The notes: generated by a model not told the origin, from the letters alone. Counted from the first letter of the stretch, positions 16,197-24,506 are shown. The stretch: DNA of 25,377 nt from JBGPBY01 sp041481485 (GCA_041481485.1 JBGPBY010000026.1:1-25377); one strand, 5' to 3'. Numbers and translations: made by a program.

Positions 16197-19100
16197 ATGA
16201 ACTTGACGCCGCCACATTCCGGATCGAAACGAAAAGTTCGCATCGTCCTCTCGACGACTGCGCTGCTTTCGTTCATGTCGATTTCGAAGGCGACCGCGAT
16301 GGTCCTTTGCGAACTTGGCGCCGGAGTGTTTTTTACAATAGGGATTACACGGTCCTTCGTGGGCGGTTCTGCGCCATGGTTTGTTCTTGCGGCATGCGTC
16401 CTCGCCGCCGTTGTACGCACAATCGATATCGAAAGCTGGGGATTTCTTGTTCCCGGAGGTCTCATCGGCCGTGCGGAACGAGCGTATGGTACGCGCGGCG
16501 GCAGTGTGGCCACTGCGGCGATGTTGACCGAAAGAGTATTTCTTGGCGCGCTCTGCTGCGTGCTGAGTGCTCAGTATGCGGCCAGCGTTGCCGGAGGCTG
16601 GATCACCCACTGGACGGTGACGGCTCAGTTCACGGTGCAGGATATTGTCACTGCCGGCGCCATCATCTTCGTTGGCGTATTGTGGACCCGTGCCCGGCTG
16701 CATTTCGATCTGCCCTCATCGAAGGTGGCTCAAACCGTGTGGGCCGGCGTCCTGATGTTGTTTACCTTATTGGCGGTATCGACGATTTCGGCGATCCGGC
16801 ACCACGCTCCGGTATGGACCACCGCACTTCAGACCCCATGGGACGGTATCCCGTTCAGCTTTTCGCATGCCGCGTTCCAACTCTTGTTCGGCTTCGGCCT
16901 GGTTTTGCCTCTTCTAGGTGGCGGTGGATCCATCGGCCGAACCGCGCGTGAGTTTGCTCCGCCGCGTGTCAAGTCCGTGCGCCGCACGGCTTTTTATGTG
17001 GCGGCTTTTGTTTCCGTCATCGCGATCCCATCGTCGTTTTTGTACGTCGCAATGGTGCCCGGTCCACAGGCGAAGTTGTGGGCTCAAACTCCACTCTCGG
17101 CCCTCGCCCAGTTCACGCCGGCTGCACCGTGGCTGACTGGTCTGATCACTCTGCTTGTTCCTATAGCCGCATTCTGCGTTTTGATACCGGCAGCCCGGGC
17201 CGCACTGGACGATGGTGAACAACTTCTGCGGCATTTGTCCGTGGAAGGACTGTTGCCCGGCCAGCTGGCAAACGCAGCCAACATTGCTGCGGCATCGGTT
17301 GTCCTGATTGTGCTTGCCGCCGGAGGTCAGGTGGCCTGGCTCAGCCGAGCCTACGGAATGACTCTGGCTGTGACGCTTCTTTTGCGGATTCGCGTGAATA
17401 CCCGGCTTCAAAAGACGCAAAAAGAACTGAGGCCATTCCAGGCGCCAAAGGCCGGCATTGCCATTGTCGCGATACTGGTCGGACTGAGCGCCCTGGCGAT
17501 GCTTGCTTCTGGAGACATACCTTCAATCGGCGCCATTGGACTGATTGTCGTTCTCTGCGTTTTGCTGGTTTCCGCCCGCCAGACTGCAGCAAATGCCGCT
17601 GCGGTCGAAGAAGAACCTTTCGAACTTTCCACTACAGGCGATGTATCTCCTGGACACGTGCAAGTCCGGCCCGGCAACGTCCTTGTGGCAGTACGCCATG
17701 CGGATTCCCTTGGACACCTGGTTGCGGCAGTGAAAGGCGCGGCGGACCGGGACGTCGTTGCGGTAACCGTTCGCATTCCGGGCGTCGATGTGGGTCTTGA
17801 AGGCCAGGAATCGGCGTCCACGCGTGACGAACGGTATCTGTTCTCACAGGTGGTGGCGTTGACCGAACGCTACGCTCATCCCATCCGCCTGCTGATCGCG
17901 CCTGCAAGAAATGTGTTCGACGGCGTCATCGCCGTGGCTCTGCGTCTTCAATCGACCGAGGTGCATGTCGGGGAATCGAACACGCTTTCTGCCTCCGAAC
18001 AGGCGCGTCTGCTCGGCGAAGCCTGGGAGCGCGCTGAAAAGACCGGCGAACCGAAACTGAGACTGGTGATTCATCATCACAGCGGAAGAACAGACGCGTA
18101 TCACCTTGGCGCTCATCCTCCCGAACTATCTGCGGGCGATCTGGAACTTATTCATCGCGTGTGGCTCGACGCGGTCAAATCCGTCGGGTCACACGTTCAT
18201 CATCATGACGTCGTTCGTGCGGCTTTAACACAAATGGAAGAAAAACTCACAGGATCCGAGCGCGATGTGGCGCTCGAGGCAATTCGGCAGGTTGCCCGGC
18301 CGGCCGATGAGCTGGCATCGGCAGTTCGTGCCGGCGACTTCACACGGCTTCGCGACATCGTCCGCAACCGGCATGCCGGAGATCTGGCAAACGTACTCAC
18401 CGAACTGGGTATCGAAGATCAGGTGATCGTGTTCCGCATTCTGCCGCGCAAGGATGCCGCTGCCGTATTCGAGTATCTCTCGCTCGAGCAGCAGGAACCT
18501 CTGCTCAAAGCCATGGCTCATGAAGACGTCGCCACCCTTCTCAACAGCATGGCGCCGGACGACCGCACCATGTTCCTCGAAGAATTGCCCGCTGCAGTCA
18601 CGCGGCAGCTGCTGGCGATGCTCACGCCCCAGGAACGCTCCGTTGCTCTGAAACTTCTCGGATATCCGGAAGGTTCCGTCGGAAGGCTGATGACTCCGCA
18701 GTACGTGAGCGTGCGCGAACAATGGACAATCCGGGAGGTGCTGGACTTCATCCGTACTCACGGAGAAGACAGCGAAACCCTGAATGTGGTCTACGTTGTC
18801 GATGAACAGGGAACGCTCATCGACGACATTCGCATTCGCGAATTTCTTCTGGCTCCACTCGACAAGCGGGTTTCCGATCTCATGGACCGGCGATTCGTTT
18901 CGCTCAAAGCCACGGACGATCAGAAAGAAGTGATCAGCGTGTTCCGGCAGTACGACCGGACGGCTCTTCCCGTCACCGATACCGCCGGAGTGTTGATCGG
19001 AATCGTGACGATTGACGACGTATTGGACGTGGCTGAAGCGGTGGCGACAAAGGAAATTCAGCGAATCGGCGGATCCGAAGCGCTGGATGAACCTTACATG

Positions 19101-19667
19101 GAAATTGCCATGCCGCGCATGGTGCGCAAACGCGCCACATGGCTCACCGCTTTGTTCATCGGAGAGATGCTGACGGCAACAGCAATGAAACTGTTCGAAG
19201 GTGAGATTGCCCAGGTTGTCACTCTGGCACTGTTTATTCCGCTGATTATCTCCAGTGGTGGCAACTCCGGTTCCCAGGCGGCGACTCTGGTTATTCGCGC
19301 ACTGGCACTGGGCGAGATCACGCTTCTCGACTGGTGGCGCATCGTCAGGCGAGAAGTCGTCGCCGGCTTGTCGCTTGGCACAATGCTGGGATCCATCGGT
19401 TTTTTGAGAATCACAATATGGTCCAGAATCTTTCCAAAAACCTATGGGGACTATCCCATCCTGATTGCAATTACCGTGGCGTTTGCTCTGGTTGGAGTTG
19501 TGTTATGGGGATCTTTGATCGGGTCCATCCTTCCGCTGGTACTGCAACGGCTCGGCTTCGATCCGGCAACTTCCTCTGCACCGTTTGTCGCAACGCTCGT
19601 CGATGTGACCGGCCTTGTGATTTATTTTTTGGTCGCGTCTCTCGTGTTGCACGGCACGCTGCTGTAG
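16197..19667 (+). CDS. APC-type permease / Usp-like / MgtE magnesium transporter triple fusion
   Basis: From ATG 16197 this is a 1156-residue membrane protein. (i) Residues about 20-480 are an APC-superfamily amino-acid/cation permease with many hydrophobic helices (SISKATAMVLCELGAGVFF opening). (ii) Residues about 490-700 are a Usp-like cytoplasmic domain (NVLVAVRHADSLGHLVAAV). It carries histidine clusters: VIHHHSGR, YHLGAH and SHVHHHDVV. (iii) From about 700 there is a complete MgtE: N-domain with repeated helices, two CBS domains (LMTPQYVSV; LMDRRFVSL and GIVTIDDVLDV) and a five-helix channel with SGGNSGSQAATLVIRALALGE. The MgtE part should pass Mg2+ with CBS gating; the permease substrate is unknown. 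The frame opens at 16128 with no Shine-Dalgarno at either ATG. It is divergent from sigma. Confidence 0.87.
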   Translation: MNLTPPHSGSKRKVRIVLSTTALLSFMSISKATAMVLCELGAGVFFTIGITRSFVGGSAPWFVLAACVLAAVVRTIDIESWGFLVPGGLIGRAERAYGTRGGSVATAAMLTERVFLGALCCVLSAQYAASVAGGWITHWTVTAQFTVQDIVTAGAIIFVGVLWTRARLHFDLPSSKVAQTVWAGVLMLFTLLAVSTISAIRHHAPVWTTALQTPWDGIPFSFSHAAFQLLFGFGLVLPLLGGGGSIGRTAREFAPPRVKSVRRTAFYVAAFVSVIAIPSSFLYVAMVPGPQAKLWAQTPLSALAQFTPAAPWLTGLITLLVPIAAFCVLIPAARAALDDGEQLLRHLSVEGLLPGQLANAANIAAASVVLIVLAAGGQVAWLSRAYGMTLAVTLLLRIRVNTRLQKTQKELRPFQAPKAGIAIVAILVGLSALAMLASGDIPSIGAIGLIVVLCVLLVSARQTAANAAAVEEEPFELSTTGDVSPGHVQVRPGNVLVAVRHADSLGHLVAAVKGAADRDVVAVTVRIPGVDVGLEGQESASTRDERYLFSQVVALTERYAHPIRLLIAPARNVFDGVIAVALRLQSTEVHVGESNTLSASEQARLLGEAWERAEKTGEPKLRLVIHHHSGRTDAYHLGAHPPELSAGDLELIHRVWLDAVKSVGSHVHHHDVVRAALTQMEEKLTGSERDVALEAIRQVARPADELASAVRAGDFTRLRDIVRNRHAGDLANVLTELGIEDQVIVFRILPRKDAAAVFEYLSLEQQEPLLKAMAHEDVATLLNSMAPDDRTMFLEELPAAVTRQLLAMLTPQERSVALKLLGYPEGSVGRLMTPQYVSVREQWTIREVLDFIRTHGEDSETLNVVYVVDEQGTLIDDIRIREFLLAPLDKRVSDLMDRRFVSLKATDDQKEVISVFRQYDRTALPVTDTAGVLIGIVTIDDVLDVAEAVATKEIQRIGGSEALDEPYMEIAMPRMVRKRATWLTALFIGEMLTATAMKLFEGEIAQVVTLALFIPLIISSGGNSGSQAATLVIRALALGEITLLDWWRIVRREVVAGLSLGTMLGSIGFLRITIWSRIFPKTYGDYPILIAITVAFALVGVVLWGSLIGSILPLVLQRLGFDPATSSAPFVATLVDVTGLVIYFLVASLVLHGTLL

Positions 19668-19708
19668 GTCCTCACTTGCAACTGTGAGTTGTCTGTTGTC
19701 CGTTGATT

Positions 19709-19742
19709 AATGGCCCTGGTGACATTGAACCAGTGGGCCATT
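19709..19742 (+). terminator. stem-loop after the MgtE fusion gene
   Basis: AATGGCCC (19709-19716) pairs with GGGCCATT (19735-19742), and inside it TGGT (19717-19720) pairs with ACCA (19729-19732), leaving a two-base bulge and an 8-base loop. This gives about 12 bp of stem 42 nt after the stop at 19667. No T-run follows, so termination would be imperfect or Rho-assisted. It also marks the left border of the beta-lactamase relic. Confidence 0.5.
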
Positions 19743-19751
19743 CGTCAATGT

Positions 19752-20006
19752 GAGCTTCGCGCCGACGTCGATTCGAACATGCGAATTGCTTTTGCGTGGC
19801 TGTACTCCGCCGAGAGTGGCGACTACGGGCACAACGGTGGTACTGGCGGCTTTAGCAGCTACTGCTTCTTCAATCCGAAGGGAAACTATGCCGGCATCTT
19901 TCTCGTAAACGCGACGCTCGGTAATGGCGCCAGCATCGCCGACCTGCTGGGACAGCACATCAGTCAGCGCTTTGCCGGGAAACCCGCAATCTCGCTGGCG
20001 GAATAG
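19752..20006 (+). pseudogene. C-terminal relic of a serine beta-lactamase-family hydrolase
   Basis: A short open frame (open from 19710) with the hallmark YGHNGGTGGFSSY. This is the HxGGTGG-type box that replaces KTG in class C-like serine hydrolases, followed by a strand pair (NPKGNYAGIFLVN) and a C-terminal helix ending LAGKPAISL-like. The catalytic SxxK and YxN parts, several hundred codons, are absent upstream, where the MgtE gene and its hairpin lie. It is a truncated relic rather than a working gene. No Shine-Dalgarno precedes the ATG at 19710. Confidence 0.7.
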
Positions 20007-20070
20007 AACGGTCCTCTTGAACGACGGAACCAACACACCAAAGCACAGAGCTGTCTGCCAGAGGACTCTC

Positions 20071-20099
20071 TTGACACAAATGCTCTCTCGTCATAACCT
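20071..20099 (+). promoter_or_regulatory. promoter of the PadR operon
   Basis: A perfect -35 box TTGACA (20071-20076) is followed after 17 bases by TAACCT (20094-20099); CATAAC two bases earlier is an alternative -10. The predicted start of transcription is near 20105, so the inverted repeats at 20108-20129 fall in the very short leader. Confidence 0.5.
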
Positions 20100-20107
20100 G
20101 TCAGCAT

Positions 20108-20129
20108 ACGACATGTCGTCTGGTGACAT
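20108..20129 (+). promoter_or_regulatory. candidate PadR operator touching the start codon
   Basis: Two overlapping symmetric elements lie between the promoter and the ATG at 20130: a perfect 12-bp palindrome ACGACATGTCGT (20108-20119), and ATGTC-N7-GACAT (20113-20129). PadR proteins typically bind inverted repeats with ATGT/ACAT-type half-sites and repress their own operon. Position and sequence fit autoregulation, which remains inference. Confidence 0.55.
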
Positions 20130-20453
20130 ATGGGAAACCTGCCGCTAACTGAACCCGTTTTACTGGTGCTCTTGAGTCTGGCCGAACAGCCGCGTCATGG
20201 ATATTCCATCATCAAGGATGTGGAGCAAGTGAGCGGCAGACGAGTCGTGCTGAGTACCGGAACTCTTTATGGCGCCCTGAAACGCCTCCTCGCCCAGGGA
20301 TGGATTGAACACTTCGAAGAAACCGAGAATTCGCGGGATCGCCGCGCCTATCGTCTTACGGCGCGGGGACGAAGGAATCTGCAGGTCGAGGTCGAGCGGA
20401 TGAAGCAATTGACGAAAGTGGCGAGCCTGCGGATTGCTCGCAAGGAGGCATGA
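20130..20453 (+). CDS. PadR-family transcriptional regulator
   Basis: A 107-residue winged-helix protein. Family features are the opening LLVLLSLAEQPRHGYSI (helix 1-2), the recognition region STGTLYGALKRLL, the wing GWIEHFEE, and YRLTARGRRNL at the end of the domain. A short C-terminal helix serves for dimerisation. It is the short (subfamily-2-like) PadR type that in Acidobacteriota commonly accompanies ADOP-family permeases. It is expected to repress its own operon until a ligand binds. An operator-like repeat abuts the start codon. The downstream gene begins within its stop codon (ATGA), so both are co-translated. Confidence 0.92.
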   Translation: MGNLPLTEPVLLVLLSLAEQPRHGYSIIKDVEQVSGRRVVLSTGTLYGALKRLLAQGWIEHFEETENSRDRRAYRLTARGRRNLQVEVERMKQLTKVASLRIARKEA

Positions 20454-20938
20454 ACCGAATGCTGACCTTGTTTCGCTGTTTGCTCCGCCTTTATCCAGCC
20501 GAATTCTGCAGAGAATTCGCCGAAGAAATGACCTCGGTCTTCTGCCAGGGCCGGCGGGATGTCCGTCATCAGGGCTTAAAGGTACGTGCGCAGTTTCTTG
20601 CTCGCGAGTTCTGGAGCATGTTCACCGGAGCATTACGCGAACAGTTCTCTGACGATTCATTCAGGAGGTTCGATATGCGTTCGTTTAGATTCCCGCGTGC
20701 GACGATCGTGGTGATGTTGGTGGCTTTGGCAAATGTTGGCTATGCTATCGAACGGGCCAAACAGATTACAGACGGAGGCGACACGAGATCGATTTGGCCG
20801 CCGGTTCTAACAGGAATGTTTGTGGGCTGGCTGGGTGTGATGGGCATTCTGGGTTTGATTGGTTACGGGATTTTGCGGGTGCTGAAACAGTCTGGAGCTC
20901 AACGGCTGTCAAGAATCCAAACTAAGCCTCAGCTATAG
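20450..20938 (+). CDS. small membrane protein with ADOP-permease-like N-terminus
   Basis: A 162-residue protein coupled to PadR by an ATGA overlap, with a strong AAGGAGG six bases upstream. Residues about 5-70 (LFRCLLRLYPAEFCREFAEEM, in two parts; then FLAREFWSMFTGALREQF) look like the N-terminal domain preceding the permease part of acidobacterial duplicated orphan permeases. Two membrane segments follow (about 84-103 and 118-142) and a short basic tail. No permease (FtsX/MacB) domain is present, so this is either a stand-alone accessory protein or a shortened descendant. The frame is intact and the Shine-Dalgarno is excellent, which argues that it is expressed. Function unknown. Confidence 0.75.
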   Translation: MNRMLTLFRCLLRLYPAEFCREFAEEMTSVFCQGRRDVRHQGLKVRAQFLAREFWSMFTGALREQFSDDSFRRFDMRSFRFPRATIVVMLVALANVGYAIERAKQITDGGDTRSIWPPVLTGMFVGWLGVMGILGLIGYGILRVLKQSGAQRLSRIQTKPQL

Positions 20939-20972
20939 TGCCTGCTGATCAATTCCATACTTCGGAGGCTCC

Positions 20973-21713
20973 ATGTCGATACATACAAATGAAGAATTTG
21001 AAAAGCTCAAGGTTATCGGAAAGATCGTTAGATGGTCTTTGGACGAAATGGCTGCAGCTGTTCGAAGTGGAATTACGACGCTGGAACTCGATCACATCGG
21101 TCTTCGCATGCTCAAACAACATGGGGCGGAGGCGGCACCTCCAAAGGTGTACGGGTTCCCGGGCGCCGTTTGCATTAGCGTTAATGACGAGGCAATTCAC
21201 GGAGTGCCAGGTGGGCGTACATTGCGGGAAGGCGATCTTGTCAAGCTCGACCTTGTAGCCATGAAAAACGGATATTTTGCTGATGCGGCCATGACGGTTC
21301 GCGTAGGCAAGGTCTCTAATACTGCCGATGGCCTGGTGCGATGTGCCGAAGCTGCGTTTTGGCGAGCGATGAATGTTGCGCGGATCGGCTTTCGTACCTG
21401 CCACGTCGGTCGCGAGGTGGAACGAGAGGTTCTCCATCGAGGGTTTAAGGTCATGCCGGGATTTGGAGGTCATGGCGTCGGCCGGACGATTCACGAACCA
21501 CCATCGGTTCCCAATTTCTACGACCGGAGCGCCCGAACCAAGTTATTCAATGGACTCGTTATTGCTGTTGAGCCGATTATTTCGGTGGGAAGCGGAGAAG
21601 GCGTAATGATGCCCGACCGGTGGACCGTCCGAACGGCGGATCGCAGCCTTTCGGCCCACTACGAACACACCATAGTTATTACCAAAGGGAAACCCCTTTT
21701 ACTAACAGCCTGA
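20973..21713 (+). CDS. map: type I methionine aminopeptidase
   Basis: A 246-residue cytoplasmic enzyme that removes the initiator methionine from nascent proteins. The dinuclear metal site is complete: D93 and D104 (KLDLVAMKNGYFAD), H167 (GHGVGR), E200 (AVEPI) and E231 (HYEHT). This matches D97, D108, H171, E204 and E235 of the E. coli enzyme with a constant shift of four. The substrate-pocket histidine is H76 (NDEAIHG). GGAGG five bases before ATG fixes the start. It is not next to secY/adk/infA, where the housekeeping copy usually sits, so it may be a second paralogue (inference). A -10-like TATAGT lies at 20934-20939. Confidence 0.93.
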   Translation: MSIHTNEEFEKLKVIGKIVRWSLDEMAAAVRSGITTLELDHIGLRMLKQHGAEAAPPKVYGFPGAVCISVNDEAIHGVPGGRTLREGDLVKLDLVAMKNGYFADAAMTVRVGKVSNTADGLVRCAEAAFWRAMNVARIGFRTCHVGREVEREVLHRGFKVMPGFGGHGVGRTIHEPPSVPNFYDRSARTKLFNGLVIAVEPIISVGSGEGVMMPDRWTVRTADRSLSAHYEHTIVITKGKPLLLTA

Positions 21714-21835
21714 AGTTTTTTGAATTATGGAAACGAGAATCTCCGGCATGAGCCCCATGAAACAGTTTGTGCGGTTCGGAAACTGAACGTGCTTGCGACT
21801 ATGTCCGCTGATACTCCAGGGTAAGTGGCTGCACC

Positions 21836-22004
21836 TCACGGGCGCAGACTAGAGTTCTTCCAGCTTGGATCAGGCTCCGGAACTTCCATCATTCTGGGCG
21901 AGTGCCCAGTTCTCTCGACACCTTTAACGGTGATGCTGGAACCAATTTTAAGATTGTCGGGAGTCCGCCGGGTACCGTATCGACTGCCATCAAACACTCC
22001 CGGA
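21836..22004 (-). other. possible decayed coding remnant downstream of the VOC gene
   Basis: The gap 21714-22004 has no gene I can support. On the minus strand an open stretch reads TPDNLKIGSSITVKG, then SPRMMEVPEP, and stops at 21836. It resembles the C-terminal part of small acidobacterial secreted proteins (DUF6152-like, from memory of their TPDxLKxGxxITVxG pattern). No start, signal peptide or Shine-Dalgarno belongs to it. A compact hairpin (CTGGGC-GAGT-GCCCAG, 21894-21909) lies within it and might end VOC transcription. Confidence 0.25.
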
Positions 22005-22457
22005 CTAATGAGCTGGTTCGAGCAACTCGATCGGATTTCCGTCTGGGTCTTCCAATTGGATTTGTTTGCCGCCTGGTCCTGTCTCCATTTGGTTCCGGAA
22101 GCGGTGTCCGGCATTCTTCAAAGCTTCAATCTGTGCGGATAGATCGGCCACTTGAAGAATGATCCTGTTCCATCCGCCGGGCTCCTGACTGTCGCCGTTC
22201 GGCATTGGACGCGAGCCCGACGCCCCCGGACCGCTCAGAATCAGCTTGAGGTTGGCGATCGAGACTTGTGCGAAAGCCGGCAGATTCTTTTGGTCCAACT
22301 TGAAACCCAGGTCTTCTGTATAAAAGGCGATGGAGCGCCCCACATCCGCCACTTGATATCGGACACCGCGAAAACCCACGATAAAGTTTTCCCGTTTTTT
22401 CCCGGATGAGCCGGTCTCATTGGACGATATGGGTGATTGTTGCTCGCTCTTATTCAT
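22005..22457 (-). CDS. VOC-superfamily (glyoxalase/bleomycin-resistance-like) protein
   Basis: A 150-residue protein with one vicinal-oxygen-chelate domain: a first beta-alpha-beta-beta-beta module from VRYQVADVGRSIAFYTEDLGF and a second ending LQLEDPDGNPIELLEP, the usual closing motif with metal ligand E near IEL. The first 30 residues are polar and probably disordered. The specific reaction cannot be read; members act on glutathione adducts, catechols or antibiotics. The frame opens at 22475, but ATG 22457 has AAGGAGG just upstream and is preferred. Transcription probably starts from a perfect TATAAT about 36 bases ahead. Confidence 0.88.
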   Translation of the reverse strand: MNKSEQQSPISSNETGSSGKKRENFIVGFRGVRYQVADVGRSIAFYTEDLGFKLDQKNLPAFAQVSIANLKLILSGPGASGSRPMPNGDSQEPGGWNRIILQVADLSAQIEALKNAGHRFRNQMETGPGGKQIQLEDPDGNPIELLEPAH

Positions 22458-22492
22458 AGGCCTCCTTATCGGCATCCCGTCATGACTCGGAA

Positions 22493-22498
22493 ATTATA
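22493..22498 (-). promoter_or_regulatory. -10 box of the VOC gene
   Basis: A perfect TATAAT on the minus strand, 36 bases before the VOC ATG, with an A/T-rich run (22511-22522) where the -35 and upstream element would lie. No good -35 hexamer is visible. Confidence 0.45.
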
Positions 22499-22812
22499 TG
22501 TCTGCCAACCTTAAAAAAAATTGATCTTCAAATGTGCGCAAATGCGGTGGCGGCAGTCCTGCAATCAGCGTAAAATCGGACCATCCTTTCAGTCTCATTT
22601 TAGAGGACTACATGATTCTGGATCGATAGATCCGGGAAATCACTCTTGTATGGCGGCGGTGTTTGGATCTGCTGCGCTCTACACAAGCCTTCCCACGCAT
22701 AGAACAGACGGGCTGCGAATTCAAGCACTCGAAACGCACAGGACAAGACGCAGCAACCCTCAAAACTCGGTGTCTGCGGTGGACACACGCCACCAGTAGA
22801 AAGAAGTGCGCA
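22499..22812 (+). other. long leader region of the radical SAM gene
   Basis: About 310 bases between the divergent VOC and radical SAM genes. Visible items are a hairpin GGATC-GATA-GATCC (22620-22633, extendable to seven pairs) and a five-codon ORF (22612-22629) with AGAGG before it, whose stop lies in that hairpin's loop. An open frame from 22663 could extend the radical SAM protein by 50 residues. No cobalamin riboswitch core could be recognised. Leader control is only a possibility. Confidence 0.3.
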
Positions 22813-24366
22813 ATGAACATTCTGCTATACAGTCCCGATAACGGGGTGACTCGCAATTTCATGCCGCATCTTTGGATGTTTTTGCTGAAGAGCCTGACGC
22901 CGCCGGAGCACGAGGTGTTTCTGATTGATGGAAATGCCCAACCGATGACCGAACACGAAGTCGCGGAGTACGTTCGAGTTCACGACATTCGACTGGTCGG
23001 TATCAGCGCAATGACGCGGATGGCTGCCAGAGCCTATAAGGTTGCAGATGCCATCCGAGGAGTGGGAGCGAAGGTAGTTTTCGGCGGACCGCATGTTACC
23101 GAGGTTCCGGATGAGCCGCTTGGCCGCACCGGAGAGCCGCGGCATGCCGATGCCATTGCACTTGGCGAAGCAGATTACACCTGGCCGCGCATCGTCGCCG
23201 ATGCCGCGAACGGAACGTTGCAGGAGATTTACCGGCCGATCGATGAAAACGGCCATGAGGTAAAACCAAGTCTCGAGGATTATCCGGAAATCGCCTGGGA
23301 ATCCATCAACCTCGATCAATTCAACCTTGTTCAAAAGCTTCCCGGAATTCTACGTTCAACGCTGAAACGAAAGACATCGTCGTGGGAAAGTCTGTATATC
23401 GTTCCGGTGGAATCCGGGAGAGGCTGTCCGTACGGCTGCGATTTCTGCACAGTCACCGGCTTCTTTGGCGATGCGATCCGATTCCGTTCCAGCAAAAGTG
23501 TCGTCGATGAACTACTTCGTCTCAAGCAGCGAGCGCGGAATGAGCGCGGGACAATCGGAGTATTTTTCATAGATGACAACTTTGCGATCAATGTGAAACG
23601 GACGAAATCGCTCTTGCGCGAGATGATCGCGCAAGATGCAGTGTTGCCCTGGGTTGCCCAGATCAGCGTCAATCTGCTGAAGGACGAGGAACTTCTCGAT
23701 TTGATTGCGGCGAGCGGAGGCCGCTGGATATTCGTCGGCCTCGAATCCGCCGACCCGGCGAACCTCAGCAGTGTGAACAAAAGTTTCAACAAACCCGCGG
23801 ATTACAAGGTCGCTCTGGACAGGCTTGCCGCGAGAGGAATCTACGCCATCACGTCATTCATCTTCGGAATGGACGGCGATACTCCGGGGGTCGCACAGCG
23901 CACCGACGATGTGATGCAGACGTGGCCGCCAGGTTTGCCGGTATACGGTCTGATGACCCCTTATCCTGCAACACCACTCTACGATCGGCTTTTTAAAGCG
24001 GGACGCCTGACAAGACCAAAACACTGGCTGGATTTCCGTCCGTTTCGGATGGCATACACACCCGAGAAGATCACCATCGCTCAGGCAGAAGCGGAAGTCC
24101 GGGATGCCTGGACCCGATCATACAGTCCCCAGGCCATCCAACAAGCGTTGGCACGGATTTCAGATCGTCCATTTCGGGAACGTGCCATGATGTTCTTCGC
24201 TCGTCTCGCCTTCCGGGGCATTTACTTTCCGCAAATGTCTGTGCGGGAATGGTTGCTGCTCCTCTGGAGAAATCGCCGCCCCCTGTTCTCACTCTCCTCG
24301 GAAGCGTTTCGCGGCGTGCGCTCGCGCCACCGCATGCCGGTGCCCCGAACCGGGGATGCTGCGTGA
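22813..24366 (+). CDS. B12-binding-domain radical SAM protein
   Basis: A 517-residue enzyme. The N-terminal ~150 residues form a Rossmann-type cobalamin-binding domain (VGISAMTRMAARAYKVADAI, VVFGGPHVTEVPDE), lacking the DxHxxG histidine. The radical SAM core has CPYGCDFC with C205, C209 and C212 for the 4Fe-4S cluster, then IDDNF, GLESADP and MTPYPATPLYDRLF. A C-terminal helical region ends near residue 490. Such proteins methylate or rearrange unactivated carbons in lipids, tetrapyrroles or natural products; the substrate is not evident. The frame opens at 22663, but the domain begins at MNILLYSPDNG, so ATG 22813 was taken although its Shine-Dalgarno is weak. No biosynthetic neighbours are present. 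Confidence 0.87.
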   Translation: MNILLYSPDNGVTRNFMPHLWMFLLKSLTPPEHEVFLIDGNAQPMTEHEVAEYVRVHDIRLVGISAMTRMAARAYKVADAIRGVGAKVVFGGPHVTEVPDEPLGRTGEPRHADAIALGEADYTWPRIVADAANGTLQEIYRPIDENGHEVKPSLEDYPEIAWESINLDQFNLVQKLPGILRSTLKRKTSSWESLYIVPVESGRGCPYGCDFCTVTGFFGDAIRFRSSKSVVDELLRLKQRARNERGTIGVFFIDDNFAINVKRTKSLLREMIAQDAVLPWVAQISVNLLKDEELLDLIAASGGRWIFVGLESADPANLSSVNKSFNKPADYKVALDRLAARGIYAITSFIFGMDGDTPGVAQRTDDVMQTWPPGLPVYGLMTPYPATPLYDRLFKAGRLTRPKHWLDFRPFRMAYTPEKITIAQAEAEVRDAWTRSYSPQAIQQALARISDRPFRERAMMFFARLAFRGIYFPQMSVREWLLLLWRNRRPLFSLSSEAFRGVRSRHRMPVPRTGDAA

Positions 24367-24506
24367 TTGACGGTTGGAATGGGCTGGACGAAAACCGCCC
24401 GCTCAGCATACTGTGTTACCAGCATTTTTTGAGATCCTAAACCTCAAGAGACGATCTCCGACAATGTGGATACCCCTGGCCAGGTTTTTAGACAGGAGGA
24501 ACCGCG

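Noticed and set aside
21727..21786. 19-codon ORF (METRISGMSPMKQFVRFGN) after map
   Set aside because: It has no Shine-Dalgarno, no hydrophobic or toxin-like character, and no partner gene.
22663..22812. 50-residue N-terminal extension of the radical SAM protein
   Set aside because: The extension is basic and low in hydrophobic residues, with no Shine-Dalgarno; cobalamin-domain similarity begins at MNILLYSPDNG.
22499..22812. Cobalamin riboswitch before the B12-type radical SAM gene
   Set aside because: Looked for because of the enzyme. No B12-box core or supporting long-range pairing could be recognised by eye; only a loose GCCACCAG.
24475..24484. CCTGGCCAGG palindrome before the Crp-type gene
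   Set aside because: A ten-base palindrome in GC-rich DNA is expected by chance and does not match the TGTAA-N6-TTACA site.
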